Shown: piece by piece, positions 7,960 to 13,589 of the stretch
Position numbering within the stretch: position 1 is the first letter of the stretch
Layout: every line of letters begins with the position of its first letter
Assembly: GCA_030598425.1 (NCBI GenBank)
Contig: JAUVPY010000016.1
Span: 1-13,589, forward strand
Direction of reading: 5' to 3'
Length of the DNA: 13,589 bases
Source: Anaerolineae bacterium
GTDB lineage: Bacteria > Chloroflexota > Anaerolineae > 4572-78 > NAK82
The notes under the pieces: model-generated
Databases searched by the model: none
The model's input: the letters and a program-made list of their open reading frames with translations, nothing else
What the model was told of the DNA's origin: nothing
Program-made: the position numbers and the translations under genes

Positions 7960-7988
7960 TTGACATATAGACGCGAATAGTGTATGAT
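7960..7988 (+). promoter_or_regulatory. strong sigma70-type promoter for the LysM-TolB gene
   Basis: Perfect -35 TTGACA (7960-7965), 17-bp spacer, -10 TATGAT (7983-7988, five of six). Transcription would start near 7995, giving a leader of about 90 bases before the ATG at 8085. This also excludes the longer in-frame start at 7980. Confidence 0.8.
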
Positions 7989-8084
7989 GTAGTAACAAGA
8001 TATTGTGGTGTTTGGATAGACGACCACTACATCTTGGGGTGTGTGACAGAGTTTCTGCTGGTAAAGGATGCAAGGAGGCGCAGG

Positions 8085-9863
8085 ATGTCAACCCCGTCTA
8101 TTCGCATTGTTGGATTCCTGATTGTCGTAAGCATGCTTCTGGTCCCGGCTGGGGCGCAGGCCGCGCCGGAGACGCAGGGTGAGACGGTTCACGTGGTGCA
8201 GTGGGGGGAGACGATATCGATCATCGCCAGCCGTTACGGCGTGACGGTAGAAGCCATTCTGGTCGTTAATGGGCTGTCCGATCCTAACTTCGTCTACGTC
8301 GGGCAGCGGCTGACCATCCCCACGTCCAGCGATTTCAGCCAGGGCGGGCAGCACGTAGTCGCTCCGGGTGAGACGCTGACGTCCATTGCGTTACGCTACG
8401 GTACCACAGCAGCGGCGCTGGCGGCGGCCAATGGGCTGCGCGATACCGATTTCATTTACGTCGGGCAGGTACTCATCATCCCCGGCGGCGCGGCGCCTGG
8501 GTCGCCCCCGCCCCCTGCCAGCGGTGGATGTGCCGTTTATCACACGGTGCAGTATGGGGATACGCTGTCGGGCATCGCCTGGCGTTATGGAACCACGACC
8601 AACGCGCTGATGCAGACTAACAACCTGTACAGCGACATCATCTACCAGGGACAGCGACTGTGTATACCGCAGGGCGGAGTGGCTATGGGACGATCTGCCC
8701 CACCACAGTCTGGGCCACCTTCGTCCGCGCCGCCGTCCCAACACGCCCCCAGCCCCAAGCCTGCACCACCGCCCAAGCAGGCCCCCCAATACACGTATTA
8801 CACGGTGCGTCCCGGCGACACCTTGATGAGCATTGCCTGGCGTTTTGGCGTGAGCCAGGAAGCCATCATGCGGGCCAACAACATCTCCAATCCCAACTTC
8901 ATCTACGTCGGCCAGCGCCTGATCATTCAGGGAGTAGCTCCGCCGGCCCGCCAGCCTGGTATCCAATTCGCCAACGCCAAGATTGCCTTTGCCCGCTGGG
9001 ACGGGGGCAGGCACGATCTGTTTGTTGCCAATCTTGACGGCAGCCATGAGAAGTTGCTTCTAATACGTGCGGCCGGACCGTCGTGGTCACCGGACGGCCA
9101 GATGCTCAGTTTCTACGGCGAAGAGGGGGTTGACCGCCAGAAACAAGATGGTGCTGAAGTGGAATTCGAGGGCATCAGCAACGGGGTCCTGGTCGTCTCG
9201 GTGGCGAACTGGCCCGAAGACCTGAGGCAACTAAACCTGACCCAGATCATTAAGGAGGGCACGGCACGGGCGACGGCCTGGTCGCCGAACGGGTACATGA
9301 TCGCCTGGGACGCCAATCCGACCGGCGGCTACAACATCTTCTTCTACGGGGAAGAGGGCACGGATTTTGAGGCGCAATCGGCGATCCAAATCCCGGGTGA
9401 GCACCCGGATTGGTCGCCGGACAGCAACCAGGTCGTCTACCGCTCCGGCCGTGACGGCAAGCAAGGTCTCTGGGTTTCGGACCGGTTTGACTCGGTCGCG
9501 CACCGCATCACCGAAGACGGCACGGATGCCTTCCCCCGCTGGTCGCCAGACGGGAAGTGGATCGCTTTCCAACGCGAGGCAGAGGGCAACGTGGACCTCT
9601 ACTTGATGCCCGCACCCGGGGCGCAGCCACCAGATCACCCAGATAAAGGTCAGGTACGCCGCCTGACCGACGCCCAGGGCCCCGATACGCTGCCAGCCTG
9701 GACGCCAGATGGCCGTCACATCGTGTTCCGCAGCGCACGGGAAGGGATCTGGGGCATTTATATCATGAACGCCGACGGGGGTGGCCAGCAGCAGATCATC
9801 CCCTATGGCGACCCGGGACCCGACTGGACATTTGGGCGGATGGACATTCACCCTCTGAACTGA
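8085..9863 (+). CDS. secreted protein with four LysM domains and a TolB-like propeller
   Basis: A 592-residue exported protein. The signal peptide is about 1-26 (IVGFLIVVSMLLVPAGAQA, likely cleaved after AQA). LysM domains at about 36-79, 89-133, 152-195 and 238-282 share the pattern xGDTLxxIAxRYG...N...IYxGQxLxIP. LysM modules bind N-acetylglucosamine polymers such as peptidoglycan. A proline-rich linker (204-235) separates LysM3 and LysM4. The rest (295-590) is a TolB/PD40-type beta propeller with blades marked SWSPDGQ (333), AWSPNGY (398), DWSPDSN (442), RWSPDGK (485) and AWTPDGR (538). Two similar YGEEG segments (344 and 421) suggest internal duplication. No catalytic domain is seen, so it is probably a wall- or glycan-bound binding or sensing protein. 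ATG 8085 is chosen because AAGGAGG (8072-8078) is 6 bases upstream and the promoter lies just before. Single-gene transcript, closed by a terminator. Confidence 0.9.
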   Translation: MSTPSIRIVGFLIVVSMLLVPAGAQAAPETQGETVHVVQWGETISIIASRYGVTVEAILVVNGLSDPNFVYVGQRLTIPTSSDFSQGGQHVVAPGETLTSIALRYGTTAAALAAANGLRDTDFIYVGQVLIIPGGAAPGSPPPPASGGCAVYHTVQYGDTLSGIAWRYGTTTNALMQTNNLYSDIIYQGQRLCIPQGGVAMGRSAPPQSGPPSSAPPSQHAPSPKPAPPPKQAPQYTYYTVRPGDTLMSIAWRFGVSQEAIMRANNISNPNFIYVGQRLIIQGVAPPARQPGIQFANAKIAFARWDGGRHDLFVANLDGSHEKLLLIRAAGPSWSPDGQMLSFYGEEGVDRQKQDGAEVEFEGISNGVLVVSVANWPEDLRQLNLTQIIKEGTARATAWSPNGYMIAWDANPTGGYNIFFYGEEGTDFEAQSAIQIPGEHPDWSPDSNQVVYRSGRDGKQGLWVSDRFDSVAHRITEDGTDAFPRWSPDGKWIAFQREAEGNVDLYLMPAPGAQPPDHPDKGQVRRLTDAQGPDTLPAWTPDGRHIVFRSAREGIWGIYIMNADGGGQQQIIPYGDPGPDWTFGRMDIHPLN

Positions 9864-9885
9864 CGTCTATTTGTAAATCAAGGAG

Positions 9886-9920
9886 CCCGGCTCTCTCGGT
9901 CGAGATGCCGGGTTTCTTTT
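9886..9920 (+). terminator. intrinsic terminator of the LysM-TolB gene
   Basis: Stem CCCGGCTCTC (9886-9895) with GAGA-T-GCCGGG (9902-9912), a 6-base loop and one bulged T, followed by TTTCTTTT (9913-9920). It lies 22 bases after the stop codon. Confidence 0.88.
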
Positions 9921-9945
9921 ATATCCGCGTTTTGAAGGTGCGCCG

Positions 9946-10062
9946 ATGGAAGATGGCTCCCTGGCTCGAGTGCTGCGCCGGCTGCAAGGTGGTCAGGTTT
10001 GCCTGCCAGCCGAATTCCGCCGCCGATTGGGCATCGACGAGGAGGGCCGAAAGAAGGGTTGA
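9946..10062 (+). pseudogene. truncated AbrB/SpoVT-type antitoxin fragment
   Basis: A 38-codon frame with ATG 9946 and AAGGTG 5 bases upstream. Residues 8-31 contain RVLRRLQGGQVCLPAEFRRR then LGID, the hallmark of AbrB/SpoVT swapped-hairpin antitoxins (GGQxTLPAEFRRxLGI). Normal members continue with a second half of about 20-60 residues; here the frame runs into EEGRKKG and stops. The stop codon (10060-10062) lies inside the -35 box of the next promoter, so the join to the following module lies near 10045-10060. It looks like the stump of an older toxin-antitoxin gene cut by the vapBC module or by a deletion. A functional mini-protein is unlikely but possible. Confidence 0.7.
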
Positions 10063-10087
10063 CAACGGGAACGAAAGATGTTATATT
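10059..10087 (+). promoter_or_regulatory. sigma70-type promoter of the vapBC-type module
   Basis: Perfect -35 TTGACA (10059-10064), 17-bp spacer, -10 TATATT (10082-10087, five of six). The predicted start is near 10094, next to the palindrome at 10100-10111. Confidence 0.8.
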
Positions 10088-10099
10088 GAAGGTAGATGA

Positions 10100-10111
10100 C
10101 CATATATATGG
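10100..10111. promoter_or_regulatory. candidate operator for autoregulation of the vapBC-type module
   Basis: A perfect 12-bp palindrome, CCATATATATGG, just downstream of the predicted start and overlapping the start of the vapB ribosome site (GGAG, 10110-10113). RHH antitoxins usually repress their own operon by binding such sites, alone or with the toxin. Binding itself is inferred. Confidence 0.55.
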
Positions 10112-10120
10112 AGCATAGAT

Positions 10121-10411
10121 ATGCATCGTACAACCATTAACATCCCTGATTCCATTTTCCATCGGGCCAAGATCAAGGCTTTGAGAGATGATGTAACGGT
10201 CTCTGAAGCTGTTCGTGAGCTGTTGGCTCGCTGGGTCGCGGGTGAGATCAGACTGAGCTCCGAGGAGCGCTCGCGGGAGGAGTTGGTCGCCCTGGCCCGA
10301 GCGGCCCGAGGTATGTGGGCTGATCGAGACCCAGATGCCTACTTGGCAGCCAGTCGGGCTGGTTTGAAGGACAGGGATAAGGAGCTGGAAGATGCCCGGC
10401 TGGATGTTTGA
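10121..10411 (+). CDS. vapB: VapB-type ribbon-helix-helix antitoxin
   Basis: A 96-residue protein. The N-terminus is a ribbon-helix-helix DNA-binding fold: strand RTTINIPD (3-10), helix SIFHRAKIKALRDD, then VTVSEAVRELLARWVAG (25-41). The C-terminal half is charged and helical (EERSREELVALARAARG; DPDAYLAASRAGLKDRDKEL, 70-89), as in antitoxins that block a PIN toxin. Start ATG 10121 has GGAG 7 bases upstream. It overlaps the toxin start by 20 bases, so the two are translationally coupled. Promoter and a palindromic operator candidate lie directly upstream. Confidence 0.85.
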   Translation: MHRTTINIPDSIFHRAKIKALRDDVTVSEAVRELLARWVAGEIRLSSEERSREELVALARAARGMWADRDPDAYLAASRAGLKDRDKELEDARLDV

Positions 10412-10781
10412 CAGTGTGGCTTTGATCGACTATTACCACAACCGGACGGCAGTGGCTCCCTACTTCGAGATGATCCTGAACGGCCAGGCGACCGGCGCTT
10501 ATTCCACGATCACCGAACTGGAGCTGTGGCAAGGCATCCGGGCGGGCGAGGAAGAACGGCACGAGGCGATGTTGGCCTTGCTGGAGCGCGTGCCGCTGGA
10601 TGGCGCCATTGCCCGGCGGGCGGGAGAACTTCGTCGGCGGATCGGTCTTGATAACCTATCATTGCCCGATGCCGCTATCGCTGCCAGCGCAGAACTCACC
10701 GGGCGCGTCCTGCTGACGCGCAACACGCGCGATTTTGCGGCACTCAAGACGCTGATGGACATAGAACTTTACGGGGACTAG
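10392..10781 (+). CDS. vapC: VapC-type PIN-domain ribonuclease toxin
   Basis: A 129-residue PIN domain, the usual VapC length, expected to cut specific RNAs (often tRNA or rRNA) with Mg2+ when not held by the antitoxin. Acidic residues in the expected order: D7 in MFDSVALIDYY, E42 in STITELELW (38-46), D93 in LSLPDAAIAASA (89-100), and D114 in LLTRNTRDF (107-115). The set looks complete, so the toxin is probably active. ATG 10392 has AAGGAG (10379-10384) 7 bases upstream; a second ATG four codons later is possible. It overlaps the antitoxin gene and is followed 20 bases on by a small terminator. Confidence 0.9.
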   Translation: MPGWMFDSVALIDYYHNRTAVAPYFEMILNGQATGAYSTITELELWQGIRAGEEERHEAMLALLERVPLDGAIARRAGELRRRIGLDNLSLPDAAIAASAELTGRVLLTRNTRDFAALKTLMDIELYGD

Positions 10782-10801
10782 ACATCTTCATAAGCCAGAT
10801 T

Positions 10802-10823
10802 CTTGACAAATGAGTCAAGTTTT
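10802..10823 (+). terminator. small intrinsic terminator after the PIN toxin gene
   Basis: Stem CTTGAC/GTCAAG (10802-10807, 10814-10819) with loop AAATGA, followed by TTTT. Short, low-GC stem, so probably weak. Confidence 0.5.
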
Positions 10824-10826
10824 CCT

Positions 10827-10889
10827 CACGGACAACAGAAAGGAACACGGACCCATCTTCCTTTTTCTGTTGTCCGTGTTCCTTTCTGT
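10827..10889. repeat. two overlapping long inverted repeats between convergent genes
   Basis: Two pairings share the same bases. CACGGACAACAGAAA (10827-10841) pairs perfectly with 10864-10878 over 15 bp, and ACAGAAAGGAACACGGAC (10835-10852) pairs perfectly with 10872-10889 over 18 bp. Only one hairpin can form at a time. The block lies between the convergent vapC-type and MFS-HEAT genes and may act as a two-way terminator. Its purine-rich arms (ACGGACAACAGAAAGG) recall the CACGAAAG element at 1312-1419, so it may belong to the same broad class of repeat. Confidence 0.68.
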
Positions 10890-10949
10890 CTGTGGGGAGA
10901 TGGTTGGCCTCTCGTCGGTTTGAGGCGAAACTTCGTTAGTAAGTGAATG

Positions 10950-13181
10950 TCATTGTCGCAGGGCGATATCCAAGGCGTGCAGCGAAAGCAGGACATACTC
11001 AAGATGTGTGCTCCTGAATTCAGCCAGGCCAGCGACGCATTCGTCCAAAATGCAAACCAAGGTCTCATCCAGGCCATGGGTGGGCAAAGCGTGGATCATG
11101 TCTTTCAGGTAGGTGGCGCCCCCCGACAGATCGCCCCGTGCATAACATTCGGCGCACGCCTCGGCCAGGACTTCGAAGGCGTCAGCTTTCAGGTGTCTGG
11201 CCGGTTTCTGCAAGGCCAGGACGGCCTGGGCGGTGGCGGTGTTCAAATTTGAGCGCAACGAAGGCCAGTGCTGCAGATAGTAGCGCTCATCGCCGGCAAT
11301 GCGGGCCAGAGCCAGACCAATCTCCCCACGCGCCACCTCGGGTTCTGCCTGGCGCAGCAGGGCAAAGAGGTTCTCAGTAGCCTGTGTTGCACGTAGTTTC
11401 CCCAGGGCGGAGGCATAGGCGATACACAGCATGCCATCTGTCTCATTTTTGAGCTTCTCCAGAAAGTATGGGATGCTGTCCACGTCACCCAACATGGCGA
11501 GGGCGCGCACGCTGCTGGCTTCCAGGAAAGGATATCCCGAACATAAAGCCTGGCGCAGGGGAGCGATGGCTCTCTTATCGCCCAGTGCCCCCAACGAGCG
11601 AGCGGCAACAGCGCCGAGTTCCGCCTCCGTCTCACCCAACACAGCCAGCAGGGCGTCTATCAATTCCGGCTCGGGCGGCATTCGGCCAATCGAATTGACA
11701 GCCTCGTAGCGCACGTTGAAGCTGGGATCGCTCAGTGCCTCGATAAGTTCGTTGGCGCTCAGCGGATTCTGGGTATCTCCCAGGCGTTGGGTGGCCGCGA
11801 TCCGAGTGACTTCAGTCCCGGCGAATCGGTATCGAATCAGCAGAGCCAGGGCCCGGATGGGATTGCCGCGCCAGAACATGCTCGCCAGGCGTTTGAATGT
11901 CGTCGGCTTATCGCTGTGCAACCAGGAAACGGTGACAACCCCGGCTGCCAACAGAATCAGGCTTATGGCAAATAGCGGCGTATAGGGGTCAATCGCAAAC
12001 ACGCCTAACTCGGCTTCGATATCTGCGGTCCGGACCAAAATGAGGCCGGCCAGCAGCGGCCCGAAGCCACTGACAAGCCCGAACCAGGCGTAATAGACAG
12101 CCAGATAGGGAGATTTTCTCTCCCTGGGCGTGGCGTTGATATACAGATAGCGCCTCCAACTAATCTGCCAGCCCAATGTTGCCGCACCGGCCACAAAAGC
12201 AATGACCATAGCCAGGGGCGCGCTCACGGGGCTATTCCTGGGCATAGCGAACCAGGCCAGGGGTAATAGCAGCGTCAGGCCCAAGCTGAATTGCATAACC
12301 GGCTTGCTGCCGTAACGGTCAGACGTCCAGCCCCACAGATATGACGTCAGCAGTGACCCCAAATAGGTGCCAATGCCGAGCAACACCACTGTCGCTGCGC
12401 TCAGTCCAACCTGCCCCATCATAAACAGGGGGATAAAAGAAATCACCAGCGCGCTCCCGACAGTGGCCAGTCCCAGCGCCCCCAGAAAGAAGAGAAAGTT
12501 TCTGTCGTGCAGGGCTTGCTGCATTCCTTTCAGATGACCCGTGCGTGCGCCATCCGCCCCCCCTTGGGTCTCAGCCGGCGCGCGCGAATAGGCCATCACC
12601 CCCAGCAAACCCGCCCCAATGCCAATTGCCATCAGAATCATGAACCGGCCCAAGCCGGTGCCCGAGCCGATGACAAGACTGGCGCCGATGGTGGCGACGA
12701 TGGCCGCCATGGTTGTGCTCATCCCGCTGACGGCGCCGAATTTGCCGCGCATCGAGTCAGGGATCACTTCCTGCAGCCATGGATTACGGGCAGTCTCGGC
12801 GATGGCGCGACATACGGCGAAACCAAAAATAATACCTGCCACCCAAATAAAGGCGGCCTGGGCGCCGAATCGAGCTAGAAAGACAGGTGTCAAAAGCAAG
12901 AGCGCTATCACAAATTTTCGAACCCCCCAGAAGGTAATAAACACCCGTTTGTAGCCAAAGCGAGTCACCAGGGGGGCAATGAACAGGGCAATCACGCCAC
13001 AAAAGGGGATGAGCGACAGCAAGAAACCGATCTGGGCGCTACCCAACCCCAGTTGATCCAGAAAGAGAATAAAAACCGGGCCGGCAAAGGTGAGCAACAC
13101 AAAGGTGATGTTCAGCACATCGCCGGAAACCAGCCACGGCAAGCGGCGTATTTTTTCGACATCCGTCAATGTAGCAGCCAT
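10950..13181 (-). CDS. MFS transporter fused to a C-terminal HEAT-repeat domain
   Basis: A 743-residue two-part protein. Residues about 15-422 form a major facilitator transporter with about 12 membrane helices. The motif-A-like loop after TM2 reads APLVTRFGYKRVF (69-81); the C-half counterpart reads WGWTSDRYGSKPV (283-295). Polar family-type marks include RAIAETARNPWLQEVIPDSM (125-144). Residues 423-470 are a basic cytoplasmic link. Residues about 473-635 are HEAT/PBS-lyase-type repeats, for example LIEALSDPSFNVRYEAVNSI (479-498), AVAARSLGALGDKRAIAPL (524-542), EASSVRALAMLGDVDSIPYF (554-573) and AYASALGKLRATQATENL (588-605). The remaining about 105 residues are helical and Cys-containing (C676, C679, C710, C715). 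MFS proteins usually have about 400 residues, so the extra 300 are unusual. Substrate unknown. ATG 13181 has AAAGGTGG about 9 bases upstream. Converges with the vapC-type gene. The gap upstream (13182-13383) shows no clear promoter on this strand. Confidence 0.85.
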   Translation of the reverse strand: MAATLTDVEKIRRLPWLVSGDVLNITFVLLTFAGPVFILFLDQLGLGSAQIGFLLSLIPFCGVIALFIAPLVTRFGYKRVFITFWGVRKFVIALLLLTPVFLARFGAQAAFIWVAGIIFGFAVCRAIAETARNPWLQEVIPDSMRGKFGAVSGMSTTMAAIVATIGASLVIGSGTGLGRFMILMAIGIGAGLLGVMAYSRAPAETQGGADGARTGHLKGMQQALHDRNFLFFLGALGLATVGSALVISFIPLFMMGQVGLSAATVVLLGIGTYLGSLLTSYLWGWTSDRYGSKPVMQFSLGLTLLLPLAWFAMPRNSPVSAPLAMVIAFVAGAATLGWQISWRRYLYINATPRERKSPYLAVYYAWFGLVSGFGPLLAGLILVRTADIEAELGVFAIDPYTPLFAISLILLAAGVVTVSWLHSDKPTTFKRLASMFWRGNPIRALALLIRYRFAGTEVTRIAATQRLGDTQNPLSANELIEALSDPSFNVRYEAVNSIGRMPPEPELIDALLAVLGETEAELGAVAARSLGALGDKRAIAPLRQALCSGYPFLEASSVRALAMLGDVDSIPYFLEKLKNETDGMLCIAYASALGKLRATQATENLFALLRQAEPEVARGEIGLALARIAGDERYYLQHWPSLRSNLNTATAQAVLALQKPARHLKADAFEVLAEACAECYARGDLSGGATYLKDMIHALPTHGLDETLVCILDECVAGLAEFRSTHLEYVLLSLHALDIALRQ

Positions 13182-13383
13182 AGGTGATGACCACCTTTTT
13201 GTAGGTTAGGTGACCAGTTTAGGACTAAGGATTAAATAACTCCCACATTTCTAAGGCTATATGTAAGCCATCAAACAGGGGATTTACTTAATTCACGATC
13301 CTTAGGGTTACCATCTCCGTATTGTACTACAATCTTACGATTGCAGGACAATCTTGTGGCCGTGATTTGTTTGAAGGCCCCTG

Positions 13384-13412
13384 TTGTTCTCTTGTTCGGG
13401 ATATGATATACT
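13384..13412 (+). promoter_or_regulatory. extended -10 promoter for the last gene
   Basis: -35 TTGTTC (13384-13389, three of six), 17-bp spacer, -10 TATACT (13407-13412) preceded by TG at 13404-13405, an extended -10. The predicted start is near 13419, right at the ribosome site, so the leader would be very short. Upstream, CAATC-TTAC-GATTG (around 13330-13343) is a small inverted repeat of unknown meaning. Confidence 0.5.
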
Positions 13413-13434
13413 TTCTTTCGAGGACTAGAATTCC

Positions 13435-13589
13435 ATGACGATGAGTGGAAACCGTCTGACACCGGTCGGAGGCCGTCTGCGGGCTGACACCGCCTGGTTA
13501 TTCCCCGAGTATGATTTCGAGCAAATGGACCTGAAGCACCACCAGGGGGTGATCATAGAACGCATCCTGGAACGGGGCACCTGGGAGCA
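13435..13589 (+). CDS. partial gene, DUF6922-like N-terminus
   Basis: The first 51 codons of a gene that runs off the window. Residues 21-51 (WLFPEYDFEQMDLKHHQGVI, then IERILERGTWE) match the pattern I associate with DUF6922 proteins, which are often encoded next to an AbiEii-type nucleotidyltransferase toxin. The identification is from memory of the motif and covers only the N-terminus. Start ATG 13435 has GAGG (13420-13423) about 11 bases upstream; a second ATG at 13441 is also in frame. If the next gene is a nucleotidyltransferase, this would be a further toxin-antitoxin-like system in the window. Confidence 0.5.
   Translation, partial: MTMSGNRLTPVGGRLRADTAWLFPEYDFEQMDLKHHQGVIIERILERGTWE

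Noticed and set aside
7980..8084. Longer in-frame start for the LysM-TolB gene
   Set aside because: It begins before the predicted transcription start, inside the promoter, and would bury the signal peptide behind 35 residues. AAGGAGG supports ATG 8085.
10826..11077. Minus-strand frame of 83 codons at the end of the MFS-HEAT gene
   Set aside because: Shadow frame of the HEAT domain end and the hairpin block; no motif or start signal.
13271..13462. Minus-strand frame of 63 codons before the last gene
   Set aside because: Antisense to the predicted promoter and start of the last gene; no recognisable domain.

Overview
The window looks like chromosomal DNA of a free-living bacterium with a GC-rich genome, most plausibly a Chloroflexota lineage (Anaerolineae/Caldilineae-like). 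This placement is an inference. It rests on the gene content (GH4 alpha-galactosidase with GalT, LysM-TolB surface protein, divergent complex I-like subunits, many RHH/PIN/AbrB toxin-antitoxin pieces) and on abundant short palindromic repeats between and inside genes. No rRNA, tRNA, CRISPR array, transposase or phage gene was seen.

Left part (1-3410): a galactoside-use region read leftwards, with melA (GH4 alpha-galactosidase, 1803-3188) and galT (galactose-1-phosphate uridylyltransferase, 202-1257). MelA releases galactose from alpha-galactosides. GalT is the Leloir enzyme that moves UMP between UDP-glucose and galactose-1-phosphate; galK and galE are not in the window. An orphan ribbon-helix-helix antitoxin gene lies between them on the opposite strand. 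Upstream of melA a good promoter leads into the first 15 codons of an aldo/keto reductase gene, whose broken reading frame ends 7 bases before the melA start.

Middle (3410-7900): a 415-bp patch dense in palindromes, including a 93-bp MITE-like element with 9-bp flanking direct repeats. A tight three-gene operon follows (3825-7642), encoding membrane proteins related to the membrane arm of complex I, Hyf-type hydrogenases and Mrp antiporters: NuoL/N-like, HyfE/NuoK-like, NuoN-like. Several proton-channel residues of the family appear replaced, and no peripheral-arm subunit is in the window. More repeats and a terminator-like hairpin follow.

Right part (7960-13589): a strong promoter drives a secreted protein with four LysM domains and a TolB-like propeller, ending in a clear intrinsic terminator. 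A truncated AbrB-type antitoxin fragment comes next, then an intact vapBC-type module with promoter, palindromic operator candidate and terminator. A convergent gene encodes an unusual fusion of an MFS transporter with a cytoplasmic HEAT-repeat domain. The window ends inside a gene whose N-terminus resembles DUF6922 proteins.

The most interesting points are the orphan complex I-like membrane operon, the MFS-HEAT fusion, the repeat that appears to have inserted in frame near the galT metal/active site, the promoter and start region of a lost AKR gene now feeding melA, and the MITE-like element with an intact target duplication.
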